Origin: Fratercula arctica | Taxonomy: Eukaryota; Chordata; Aves; Charadriiformes; Alcidae | Direction: 5' to 3' | DNA: 64,000 bases | NCBI GenBank assembly: GCA_947846985.1 | Contig: CANTUZ010000008.1 | Location: 27,733,352-27,797,351 of the forward strand | In this document: positions 48,401 to 61,005 of the stretch, one piece after another | Numbering within the stretch: position 1 is the first letter of the stretch | How the letters are laid out: every line of letters starts with the position of its first letter | Notes under the pieces: model-generated | The model's database searches: none | Told to the model about the DNA's origin: nothing | The model's input: the letters and a program-made list of their open reading frames with translations, nothing else | Position numbers and translations under genes: made by a program

Positions 48401-51400
48401 TATTTGCTTCACCAACTGAATAACATGTTTAGTACTTTTCCTTTTGATATTAGCATATAGGTATTTGAAGTTCACCAATGCATATGCATAAATCTGAAGC
48501 AGTGGGCCGTTATATCTCACCTTAATGTGTAAATGTGGCCTCATAGACTTCACTGTAATTACTGATGTTCTTTAGGTTAAGAAGTGCCTAAAGAACTATA
48601 TCTGAATGTGGTCTGCAGGAATTTTGGTAGGGGTCTCACAGTCTAATCTTTTTGGATATAACTATTCCCAAATGCATTCATAATTACTTTTTTTCATACA
48701 CTTTCTATCAAATCTCACTTTTTGAGTTATGAAAATTATGTACTTCTTACTACAAAGTCTAATTCTTTCGGGTTATATTGGGAAATTGTCCAGAATATCC
48801 TGTCTTTGAGCTTGATCAAATCATTTTTCATTCTTTTCATCAACTCACTTCAACAAGTTTTTGTGTTGGGCATCATAAGGCATTTTGCATAGCTTTCAGG
48901 ACCATTTTTTGTAGTTCTTTTTTGCTCCTCCAAATTTTTAACAATTTATGAGTCTGGAGCCTTGATCACAACAGAGTATTCCAGGGTCTCAGTCACCATT
49001 GCCATACGAAACCAATCTTTTCCAAATTATTAAGTCACGTTTTTCTTTTCTTTTCCATAGTGTGTAAGTCAGAATATCACTCAGAGGAACATGCTACATT
49101 CTTCTGTAGGCCAAGATAATTCCCTCCTGACTACTACTTTTTGATACCTGGATAATCAGACAACACGTCTGTTTGTTCCTATGAATAACCAGTCTGATGG
49201 GTTTTCAAAATGAAGGGAGAAAATCCTTTTCCTTAATTTACATTCCTGAAGTTGGAGTGGCTTACCACGAAAAGAAGACACTTGACTGATAAGGATATTT
49301 CTAGAATTATTTTTCATTAAAATAATGACGAGGAAAGGAGAGGGAAAGACTTAGTGACCATCCATGACCTTATTGTGTCTTAAGTGCTCCAGAAAAACAA
49401 GACACATTGGACTGTTGTTTTCTACTTCCCAATTTGTTAAATATTTGCTATTGAGTAGATTCTCCACAGCTGTCTCTTTTTGCACTTGATTTTCCTACTT
49501 GATATCAGCCCATCAAACACAGTCCCAGCACACATGCTGCTCAGCTGCTGTATGCGCCCTTCAGTCTTCTTTAATTGAAGCACAGTTTGCACTCTTTACA
49601 GGGATTCCACAAGGACAAAATTTGTGCAGGCAAAATGCCAGAGCAATCTTCACTGGAAAGCCAGATGTTTCATTTCAACGGTTGGCTAGCTGGCAAGGTT
49701 TCACCAGGGGAGAAAAGGAAAGATCTGTGCCTTTTTCTTAAATCAGACTCAGAGTTAATTTGCTACTAAGTTAGCAACCTCAGATTTTGAAGTGAATTGT
49801 TTTTTCACCATTCATTTGGAATGAATTTGAAAGCTAAACAAGCAAAGTCCATAAAAATAATTGTAACGCTGGGTAAAAAGAAAGAATTCCAGTGAGGCTT
49901 TGAACACCTTGTAAATTTCTTCTCAGTTAAGACATTCTTAAAAGACTCATACAGAAAAATGCTGTCATGTGAATAACATAAAAAAAAAAAAAAGGATGAC
50001 AGTTTTGCTTGTTAATTATGTTTGTTTTTCTTATGACTAATTTATTAAGGACAATTGAGAAAGCTAAAGCATTTGAACTGATTTTCAATTTGTTTGGCTA
50101 TTAAAGTTCCTCTGTGAAATGTATGTTTATTTAAAGTATCTCCAGCTACCCATTTACAATGCATTTGTTAAATTAGTTAAGAGACTTTAATTGGGCATTG
50201 GGGATTTGTTGTGCTATTCCCAAATCCGTTTACTAAAAATACATGAGAACAGTGAGCAATTTATTTATAACCTTGTTATATTAGGCCGTTACCAACATCA
50301 GAGTTTTTTCTTAACATGTTTTTAATTTGCATTGACAAAATTCAAGCCATGTTTGTTTTTTCTATTTTTAATAGAGCAGCCTGCAAACCGTTTCTGGTTA
50401 AATACAGTAGAACCACCTGTTATATTTGGAACAGTGTTAGTAGAAGTGGATTCCAGCAAAAAAGCAACAATATTGAATCAGCAATAGAGAATACTGTCTT
50501 TCCCTCCTTTGTATCCCATTAAGCTCATTTGAGCAGTTAACTGTATTTGAGATTATAAATGCACTCTACTACACTGGCATTATCATCAAATATTCACTTA
50601 ATTATTTTGATCAGATCCTAGGCATTTCATACGAATTAAAACACAGCACACCAATAAAACTCCTATTATGATGCTTTGTTTAGTGACTGCCTATTCTCAC
50701 CATCTTAACTGAGCCACTCTGCCAGACATTGACATCCCAGTATCAGACCTATACGTATGAACCTCTTCCATGAGAGAAGGAAAGGGAGGGATTTTTAGAA
50801 CACTTAGCTTAAAAAAGGTTAGTTTCATCCACACAAATGGGAAGAAAAGACACTATTTCCAGCATCTTGGCTAGAGTTCTAAACATCAGGATTTCTCCAT
50901 AGTGCAGAAGCCAAGATCTCTTTTGTTTGCCTCAGGTGTTAGAAAAATAGGGATTATTTACAGGGTGGGTTTTTTTACAGATTTCCAGATTTTTTTTTTT
51001 ATTTACAGTACTCTCCCCATAGCATCTTATCAAAGTTCAGTATGTTGTCTGCAATGTATTCTGAAAAGAAACAGAAACTTGGTCTTGCATTTTCATGCGA
51101 AAAAATGAAGACAATATCTATGGAACCTTATGTTTTAAATAACTTAGCCAACAGGCAGCAATTACACATATGATGTGGATGAGTACGCTGGCTTTTAAAT
51201 ATGCTATCTCCTAAATAGTCAGTAAAAGGATTAATCTTCATGTCCCTGTAAAGCTTTATCAATAAAATAAGCAAGAATTTTGACCAATTTGCATACATTA
51301 CTAGGTGAAATTCTTCCACTTTAACATCAATTTTAAGTTCAAAGCAGAGACTCTAAGAAAAAGCAACCAGATTCAAAGTTTCAGACCTTCATTACCCTAC

Positions 51401-51984
51401 TCATTGCCAGGGTCAAAAGACAGCAATGGGGATTCAAATGCCCCTCTGAGATAAGGATGTCTGCACTCCTCTTCAGACAGGGCATTCATGTCCAAGGTCA
51501 AGTTATTTCTAAACTAAAGTCTGACTCTTAGAACATCGTACAAGCAGATCTCTGTGCTCACCCAGAGCCTAGGGAAAGTCATTGGACCGCTACGCTGAGG
51601 AAAATGGTTCATTCCCAGGAAACTGCATGTAATTAAATGTTTCAACTTTCCAGAACTAATTTTTTCTGTCCTGTTAAATCCAGTTGCTTTAACATAATTT
51701 TCACTCCTGCTGACACTGATCCCTTGTGATGTGATGAGTGAGTAAGTTAACAGCTGTAAATGTTAACAAGTAATTTATTTAAGCTGTTATAGAAGTCAGA
51801 CAGCTTTCATGGTAGGAAAAATCAACACCATCCTCTCTATGCCAAATATTTCTACTGAACATAATGTTGTATGAAGCTTGAGTTGTTTTCCATAACCCAA
51901 AGAACAGCACTCTGCTACTACACAAAAAAAATTGCTGTCATTTTTCAAAGGACTGCGTAATACTGGTACATGAAGAGAGTCCTG
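48401..51984. other. non-coding unique sequence
   Basis: No gene recognised. There is an A run near 49980-49994. AT-rich sequence at 50000-50300 with several TTAATT/TAATTT cores might be conserved regulatory DNA, but I cannot tell from one sequence. Confidence 0.45.
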
Positions 51985-52060
51985 AACTGGTAAAAATTAG
52001 CATAAAACCATTCATTTCAGTGGAGCTATTCCAATCTACACTGGCTGACATCCTGACCAA
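51985..52060 (+). repeat. old amniote repeat remnant (gatttacaccag type)
   Basis: Reads aactggtaaaaattagcata, then cattcatttcagtggagcta, then ttccaatctacactggctga. It matches from memory the repeat 'ctggtgtaaatcagcat...ttgacttcagtggagcta.gccgatttacaccagctga'. The best preserved of these fossils here. Confidence 0.55.
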
Positions 52061-52837
52061 ATTTGTATTTTTTAGCAAGAAAGAAAACACTAAGAAACAC
52101 AAAATACTTCAGCAGCGGATGTAAAATTGGGGAGCACAATCATACATAGACACTCTCCTGTCATCCTACAAAATGCATGTAAGAGAAAGTTTTTTCCTCT
52201 TTTCCTGCAAATTACCTAATCAATCTCTAATCAAAGAGCTATCCTCACTTCTCTGTCGAATGCTGTACCTTTTCTATTACTCTGAGAGCCTACAATTAAT
52301 GACAGTTTTTATTTACACTTCTTGAAAGACCACAAACTCTTTCTGCTCAATTAGGACCTGTTCCGATTTTCAAAATGTGTTCCGAAAAGTTTTACCTAGG
52401 TTAAAACCTTTATTTTTTATGAGTGCTCCAAGGAAATGAAAATAAAAGTGAAAAAAAGCTTAATGAGTCCTTTTGGGGTTTATGACTGCAATCAAAAGGT
52501 TGGAAAGAACAAGAGGTAATAAACTGATTGAACTGTACGTCCTGGCATAAGCAGCACAGAGGAGAGTATTTGCTTGACTTTGCAGGAAGCTTAGAGCTAA
52601 ATCTTATATTCAAGAACCAGAAATAACAATTAATACACTTATATGATTGTTCTTATGAGATCATAGACATTCAAAAATGTATAACAGCAGTGGGAAAATG
52701 TGGAGAAAGTTTTAATAAGTGAAAATGTTGTTTAAATCACAGAGTTGATTTTTATGTTGTTTACTTACATGTTATTTCACATAGCTTAAAGGAAATGTAG
52801 TGTTAAATCCTAGGCAAGATAAACACTGGCAAGAAAT

Positions 52838-52842
<5 letters not shown>
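52061..52842. other. non-coding unique sequence
   Basis: Nothing recognised. Confidence 0.45.

Positions 52843-52869
<27 letters not shown>
52843..52869 (+). repeat. poly(A) tract, 27 bases
   Basis: Longest mononucleotide run in the window. No AATAAA or gene-like sequence lies just upstream. Confidence 0.95.
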
Positions 52870-55800
52870 TGACAAACATTTCACATAACTTATCAGGAAG
52901 CATCAAGAGCAGCCTTCTTGGTGAACAGAGAGTTTAGCAGCTAGCAGCTAATATTCTCACAATGCCATCTTGACAAATTTAGCACTCTAAATCCTGAGAG
53001 CCCAGATTTATACCCATCTGGCAATACTGAGAGACAAACACTCATATATCAGATGTGCTGCAGAGCTAACATTCACACGCAGAGAGCAACAGTCATCCTG
53101 TTTTGATCTCAAACTATCTCCAAACATCGTGTATTTCCTGATTTTGTTGTCCTGAACATTGTACTATGCCACAACAGGGGAGACAGATCCAGCCATTTGG
53201 AGCTGCTGGAGAGCACTTATAAAAAGCTTGTAGGCAATCTAGGGAAAAAAGCTCATGCCAATAGTATCGGAAGATGTCTACAAAGGACATGAAAACGTTT
53301 GCTTCTGTGACACAAATGAACAGAACTGCTTATTTACAGCAGAGAGCAAGCAGAGACGACAGAAGTAGGCTGGCTAACATTGAAATTCACAGAATGAATC
53401 TAGGGTTACATTTGAGTTCCAGTGAGTTTCTTGCACAATAAATATATTTTCAGTCATGCAGGAAAATGTTGCTTTTTTAATGTAATTAGTGTTCATTACA
53501 CTATATTTCCCAGGTGCATAATTTCATTTCTATACTAAATACAATAGCAGAAGATCAAAAAATAGATGGGATCTGATCTGCTCGTTTTATTCCTGTAGTA
53601 GGAAAGCAGGACAGCAGAACAGCAATCCTTGAGGCAGGTGACTTCTCCCCGACTGAAACCAATCTTAGCAAAAGTTCATAGTGCACCAGAATGCCCACAT
53701 TTACTTACCAATGAAATGGGAATAGTGCCTTCCACGTAGATTTTGAGGTTTATTAATTACATCCCTGACTGGACAGTGTCTTTCTTTCACACCTGCAACG
53801 TGTCTAAAATGAATGGTCTATTTTCGTATAAGAATTACTCCTTAGAGCTTTCTCATTTTGTTCAGAAGGGAACTGTGCCATTTAAGAGACATTTTTATCA
53901 TAACAAGAAAGCCTTGTCATGAAAAATAATGTATCATTTGCCATGGAAATAATTTCTTCTGACTGAAAATACTGCTTTTTCACATGTAATTAGAACTTGG
54001 GCTCACCTTGGGCTTCCAGGAAGTTTTCCTGAGAAGGAAACAGAACTATGAACAACTCATTCACCAAACTGCAGAGAGCCACAAAGAACAGTTTAATGAA
54101 GTCAGGTCACCTTCTGCAAAGGTTGGTCTTGACTTTTCACCCTGCAATGGCAGGGATGAAGAAGGAAATCAAACCCCAAAAAAAGAAGGCAAAAAAAAGA
54201 TCGAGGCACACAGATATTATACAAGAGAGATACGACTGTACAGTGTTCTATGCATTATCAAGGAAAGCAGAGAAGTACAGAACAGCCAAGAATTACTACC
54301 CAGAGAGAATAAGAGAAAACTGAAACTTCTAGGGGGAAAAAAAAAAAAAGTGGTGTTTGTTTATTTCATCATTGTAATGATGAAATAACGATGACAGCTC
54401 AATTCGGATGCAAATGAAGTCCACGTTTCCCGGTGTTGCAGGCACATTAATAATAATAACAAGAATGTTATAGTCTGAATGTTGATTTCTGTCAACTTTC
54501 AAAATACAAATTGTATTATTTTCAGAGGCATCCTTTTCTAATATTCAATAGCATCCTGGAATAGGCCTTGTATAATATTGATGTACTATGAAGTGGAAAT
54601 GTTCATATGTTCATGCAACTTTTAATATACACGCACACCTATATTTAGAGGAGTAGTTCACTCATGCATAAGAATTTGAAGTTAACTACCTTAATCCATA
54701 CTTAGCTAAGCATACGAGTAGCCAGATTTTCAAAGGAACTCAGGATATAAACTCCTTCTTATTTCAACATTAATTAATTAGCAAAGACATATTTAAGTTT
54801 TTTGCTTTACATACATGACTTCATTCATTATCTTCCCCCCTCAAAAATACAGACATAAACTACAATATATATGCATGTACATCTATCTATCTATCAGTCT
54901 CTATATATACACATGCACATTTTCAAATAACAAGGTCTAATGAGCCCTTTGAGGTATACAAATGATTAAAAATACAGAACATGAAATTCTCATCTTAACG
55001 ATACCTCTGAAGGGAACAGCAGGAACGAGAAAATAAAACCAGACCAAATACTCAACCTAACAACTCCCTAGTGAGATATGGCAGTCTAGGAAAGTATAAT
55101 AATGAGATCAAATACAAATTGCAATATGAAAAGTGAAAATTCAATATGCAAGTATGAATAATACAAAATTACATTAGTAAAGTGACATCTTCTATTAGTA
55201 GAATATCCTACAGTATACGAAACCATGTACTTTATGCAACATACCCCTACTCTTTTATAATTCCCAAATTTAACTACACTAAAATACATCTTATGGTAAA
55301 GTAGCTATTTTCATGTGAACCAGAATACTCTAGAGGCAGTAAAAAGCCATATTAGCCAAATGCCTAACCTCCACCTTCATTCCTTTTCTTCAGAGTTGAC
55401 TGCAGCCTGTGGCTGCACAGACACTCTCCGCACAGAGCCCCGGTGGGGCCCAGTCCTTCCTTAAGCAGCACCACATTTGATTAGCACAAGTACAAGGGAG
55501 AAGTAGCACAAGGAACTTCTTGGGGCTAGACCATCATCTTTTTGAAGCTGACAGCAATGGTAGTATGGGAAATGAAACATGCACAGGCTACAACTGGTGA
55601 TAAACATACAAAAGCCATGTGTGGCCCTCTTGTATATGGTAGTTGTTCAGGGAAAATAAAATATATTGTTCAGATCTATCTCCAGCATCACTATGGACAG
55701 CAGAGTGCTCACCGGGAGCAAAACTTTATATGGCGCATTTTCCTAAAGGGCCTTCACTGTCCATTTCTTAGACCAAATGTATAGAGGAAATGTAACTTTT

Positions 55801-58790
55801 GCTCTGTGAACCAGGATAACACCACAGACTTTCTCCCTCCCTTGCACACTAACAAAGGGTCCATCACTAACTCCAACAATAAGAGCCTATTTCCTAACAT
55901 ATCCTACTTTTTTGTCCCTTTCTTTGCCTCTGAAGAACCACAGTAGAATCAGCTACACAAATATACCCATGGAATAAAAAGCCTTCACATAAATAAGGTT
56001 GCACAAACTTCATCCTTATTGTACTTGGAATTACCCTTTGCAAAGAGAAAGAATGTTGTTCTTTTATTTGATATGCAGTCCTCCAAAATCCTCCAACACA
56101 TCAAGAAGTAAAACTAAATGTATAGCATGTGTTTTTTGCTTGCAAGATGAAGGCCAAAGAACGTTGCAATAGCATACCTTAAATCAGGAACAACACAAGA
56201 CAGGATGGGCTGTCCCTGGCCTTTTTGGATGCCAGGGAGGTCAAGCTTCCCCCTGCTCATGTGTAGAGACGTTCCGTGCAGCACAAGTACTGGCAGTCTT
56301 TGGCTACACTATTTGCTCTCATTTGTATTTCTGCATTGGATTCAGCACAGTGGGGAATGCTCCTGAGCAATTTATTTTCTCCAGCCATTCTGGTCAGCTC
56401 TTCTCACCCCTGGAGAGTGAAAAGAAATTTTTGACAGGTAGACAGCTCCCTGTGTATAAAAAAAAAACCCTAATGTCAGAGAGAAATCAGTAATTGGCCA
56501 ACTACAGTAAATACAATGAAGGAAGAGAAACAGCAAAAGAAAGACATTTGAGATAAATTGACATTCGGAGACAGTATATGAGACAACTGGCTGCCTACCA
56601 ATCTACCTGAGGGTATAATGGATACTGAGAGGTTGCGATATTGTTATCTATCTTACCCCAAAACCTCTCAGATGAAAGGTGGGATTTCCTGCTGAGACGT
56701 CAAAGCTGTACACAGGGCTTTAATTACCATTAGCTGGAGTAATTTATTCTAGTAAAATAAAAATGTCACTGATGAAGACTGCTGTTGCTGACGTGATGAT
56801 TGTTAGGAGCACTGACACACACTAACACTGTTTTTAATGAGATCGTTTGGTTGTTTTTCAAATAAATGTTCCTTAAAATGATACATCATTAGGAAGCTAC
56901 CAAACACCATAAACAAGAATCCCCTCTGTCATAAAAATATTCACCCTTGTAAAGGTGGCAGCAGAAGACCAAGACATTTAAGTTCCAAACATTTACTTTG
57001 GCCAAATGATTAATTTCAAACAGCAACACAAAAGACAACAGCATCATCATCCAACTCTTTGCAGATGTTCCATAATGCTCTGCTTCAGCATTAAATTCCT
57101 TATGTACATGAAGAATAAAGAATATACAACTGGGCATAAAATTGAGGATTCTCACTCCTCCATAAATGATATTCACAATCTTTTTATTAAAAGGGCTTTG
57201 GGGAGGGAAAAAGGAGATAAAATATTATATTAGGGTATCTAGTTTAGTACAGGAATACCTAGCAAATAGGTAAATTTTTCTACATAAGAATTTACTGTAA
57301 GGAATTGAACAGTAAAACTGAAGGCCTTGAACTTGCGGGCATTCCAGCAATTTCAAGTTTTGCATTTGAGAACGACACTGCCTTCATTATTTTCTACTTC
57401 AGCGCTTCTGAGCAGGAAGAATTTAGGTCAGCGTTGAGTCTGAGTTACTGCTGTTAACTGTCAACAAATAAAACTCTGCCCTATATTTCATTCTTTATGA
57501 AAAATAAATGAGCACGGGGCAAGGAAATTGCCTATCTTTCTGAGATAAGAATCTGCTAGCCAGTGCATTTGCATTTTGAAATTACTTTTGAAGACACAGT
57601 AATGGACTTTCCACATTCAATCCGAGACACATAAGACAGCGTCAGAGGACTTGCCATATTTGCCTTTGTTGGTCCATGGCATGTGAACCTCATCTTCAAA
57701 TAAAAAACAAGTATGTTCAGGAGATCTGGTATAAGAATTAACTAAACAGTACTAAGAAATTAGCTTTAACTCTGCTAAATATGACAGAGACCTAGGAGCA
57801 CAGGAGGAAGGATTTATTTTCCTGTGGTGATGAGAAGAAAAGTTAAAGGGCTTTTTGACTGTTTGTAGCTTTTCTCCCATAAGCTCCATACTTTTTTATA
57901 TGTGGCTGGTTTTGTAATAGATTAAAAATAAGATCTCTATAATACATTCTTGAATTTAAATTATACTGCTGCAATTGTGCAGTCCCAGAACAACTGTCAG
58001 CGTGAGTAGAAGTCTCTCTTCTTACTCCTCAGTCCTCTGGTCTGTTGTCCTCCAGGAAATATCAGTATCTGTGATTTGACACTTGTGTTCAAAACAATTA
58101 ATTTAGTCCATCCTTATTCATGATGGCACCTGTTAACTTTATGGTTGTATATATGTCCCAGTGAAACCATCACAATTTAGGCACATACTTCAGCTCTGCA
58201 TGTCATTCAGCACGAGTGAACATAAAAACTAAGGACTTGACTTAACCATGCAGAAATCAGGCCTCACACTATAGTAAATTGCCTTGAAAGTTTAATTCAC
58301 ATTTATGCTTCCAGCTCTTTCTTTTACTGCCTCTCACTACATTTTCTCTCTTGTATATAAAATACAAAATGGGGATTACTTTTTTTTAAATGAGCTTACC
58401 TAATTGCTCTTTCTTGGCAGTAAAGGAGAAGAACTAGAAACTGTGAGTAAAAGCCATTCCTTTTCAAGTACCTCTTCCTTTAAAAATGTCCAGGGCATTC
58501 AATATGTTAATTAAATTTTAATTAGTCCTTTTCTTTGTGCTAGGAAAATGCCTATGTATTGCTAGAACACGCAACTTAGGACAGCATGGCACTACCTTCT
58601 GAGAGCATGCTACCAGTTCTTCTTTACAGGAGAAAATAAACCACTCTGACTGTAGAAAAGGAAAGTTATGCTGAAGCATTTAGAACCGCAGCATGTAAAG
58701 GCTTTGATGTTTTAATATCTGTTTCTGCTACTAGGTGTTCTGCATTGCCAGGAAAAATCAACACTTAGGAGAATCTCTGCAGTTTACTCA
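52870..58790. other. non-coding unique sequence
   Basis: No gene supported. It includes a Lys/Glu-rich 126-codon plus-strand frame at 54008-54388 (see findings), a (CTAT)n microsatellite at 54881-54895 followed by TA/CA-rich sequence, and otherwise featureless AT-rich DNA. Confidence 0.45.
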
Positions 58791-58857
58791 AGGTAAAATC
58801 CTGGCCCCATCAAATCAACAGTTTGAACTGATTTTACTCAGGTCAGGATTTCACCCA
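58791..58857. repeat. old self-complementary repeat remnant (gtgaaatcctggcccc type)
   Basis: Left side ggtaaaatcctggccccatc and right side caggtcaggatttcaccc are reverse complements with differences, as in the old archosaur/amniote repeat 'gtgaaatcctggcccca...tggggccaggatttcac'. Confidence 0.5.
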
Positions 58858-60200
58858 AATCTTTGTCCAACCTTCCTTCTGAAGTTCCCCTCTACAACTT
58901 ATAGACACCATTCACATCTCCTCTCAGCTGTGATTTTACCAAGTTAAGCTTTTCAGGCTTTTTCTATAAGGATGTTTAGTATGCAGACATAAGCTGGCTC
59001 AACCAAGGTAATACTGAGGTCTGAGATGCTTAGATACAGACAAGGTCTGTGAACTTGAATTCACCACTGCACTAAGAAGGCTGCCTAGTACATAGCCAAT
59101 GCCAGGCAACATCTGCCATCAAGAGCCATTCCCCTTCCCTCTGAGCATTTTACTAGCCTACTGCACTTCTTTCTAGTACATCTTTTTTTGAACATGGCTG
59201 TGCAGAACTCTGCCAAACTTGTATCAAGTTAGTCTGCTACAACCCTACCTACATTTTATCCCATTTTCTAGCCATCTTTTAATTCAGTTGTGATAATGTT
59301 AGTTTCCATATCTGCAATGAAGAACTGGTGTTTATAAGCCCTGCTAAGACTGAGGCAAAGCCTTCATTCAGCACAGAGGTCATTCCACTTAACTTACGAT
59401 CTCTGCCCATCTTCACAGCAGAGAGATGCCATTTTCTTCAATTTTCTTTTACGTAAAGCCACATTGCTAGTCATTCTGTTAAACACCTGAGGTGCTTAAT
59501 CATATTTGATTTAAAATTAAGTTCTTTGAAAGGTTTGCTTTTGAATTTCCATTCACCAGAAACAGAAGATAGCATAATTCTCCGTTTACAGTGTATAAGA
59601 AAAGAATTACTTCTACAGAAACAAGGTTCCTGTCTCAATCATTATATCATTATCACATTAAAGAAAAATAAGTTTGTGCATGATATTTATGCTTTGTGGT
59701 TGTATTGCAAGAAAGCCTGAAAGAAATCCAGAAACTATGGCTCTCTAGCAGCTAAGATACAAAATGACAATGAGATAAACTGTGTGAAAAATGTGTGAAA
59801 TCATTTGAATATAGAAAAAGGATAGTACAAGTTTTCCAACTTGAAATAGTTGAACGCATTTTATTAGAATGTCACCTTAAAGGGACATGGCCAAGTGAAT
59901 TGGCACATTTCTAGCTTTGTAAAGTGAAATAATTCCTTGAACCACTGGAAAGAATTGATTTTTGTGTCTTTTATTATAGCAGTGTAGTAAAAGTCAGAAG
60001 ATGAAAAAGGCATATTAGTTCATCCAACATGTAGCAGTATAGTCACAACTGCTTTGTCCAAGAAAATTTTAATTAGCTCATGGAATAGCATTTCAGATGT
60101 TCCTCACAGCAAACTATTTTGCAGTCTGTTAAATTTTAGTATAAGGATTTTTTTTTTCCCCAAATCTACCCCCTTCTTGCAACAATTCTGCAATCTTTTC
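58858..60200. other. non-coding unique sequence
   Basis: Nothing recognised. Confidence 0.45.
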
Positions 60201-60270
60201 AAAGTGAAATCCTGCCCAAATCAAGTTAAGGAGAGTTTTGTTACTGACTTCAAAGTATCTATGATTTCCC
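60201..60270. repeat. old self-complementary repeat remnant (gtgaaatcctggcccc type)
   Basis: Reads aaagtgaaatcctgcccaaa, then gagagttttgttactgactt, then atctatgatttccc. This is the same layout as the 58.8 kb remnant but more eroded on the right arm. Confidence 0.45.
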
Positions 60271-60492
60271 TCTTAAGGTTTGCCTTTTTTTTTTTCTTAT
60301 GAATAGCTACTGTGCAACCCTATTAAAAAGCATTACAGAGCTTCCCAGGTTTGGGATCATTTATCCAACTAAATAACTGTATTTAGCATTGTCAATAGCT
60401 TCTTCCCACTCTTCTGTCTGCAGGCCTATGCAGTCAGAATGTGCATATTCCTTCCCATTATCAGCCCATCCTCCTTGCTGATATATAAAAAG

Positions 60493-61005
60493 TCAGTCTC
60501 TCTCACTGACATCAGGATTCATCTCTCCCTTGTGATTATAAAACCCGTGACATTTCTCAGACACACAGAACCACATAAAATGAAATGGGAAGGTAAAGCA
60601 CTGGTAATTCAACAGGAAGTAAAAGCGAGGTTTTCTGTTCCACGAAGTATAGGCTTCTTCCACTTGAGAAGGAAGGCAAGTCCATTTACCAGTACCAGAG
60701 TTAGGCATACATTCTGTAATGGTCCACATACCCTGAACTATCATGTGCATAACAAAGCCTATTCGTGGGAGAACAAGGCATCTGACAAACACCCCCCTAT
60801 CTTTCCACCATAATGAAGACAGGCACTTGTAAAAAAGGACAGGCTGTGTAAAATAGACTCCCCAATACCTTGATACCTGTGTAAACACATCTGCTGGAAA
60901 CACGAGAAGAATTAGTAATTTTGAATGGTGTTTTGAAGTCCTTGGCTGAAAAGTTTGACAGAAGTACGAAATACCATTACAGTATCTATTACCAACACAA
61001 CTCAA
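60493..61005 (-). other. 170-codon open frame, probably not a gene
   Basis: A minus-strand frame from ATG at 61005 to a stop at 60493, the longest outside CR1-derived sequence. The peptide is rich in Phe, Cys, Trp and Tyr and has no domain, signal peptide or repeat that I recognise. A 124-codon frame on the other strand (60439-60813) overlaps it. No clear Kozak context, splice sites or poly(A) signal support it. Listed because its length is unusual for DNA this AT-rich. Confidence 0.1.

Noticed and set aside
29782..52869. Long poly(A) runs (29782-29806, 52843-52869) as tails of processed retrocopies
   Set aside because: No AATAAA or cDNA-like body precedes either run and no target-site duplication was seen.
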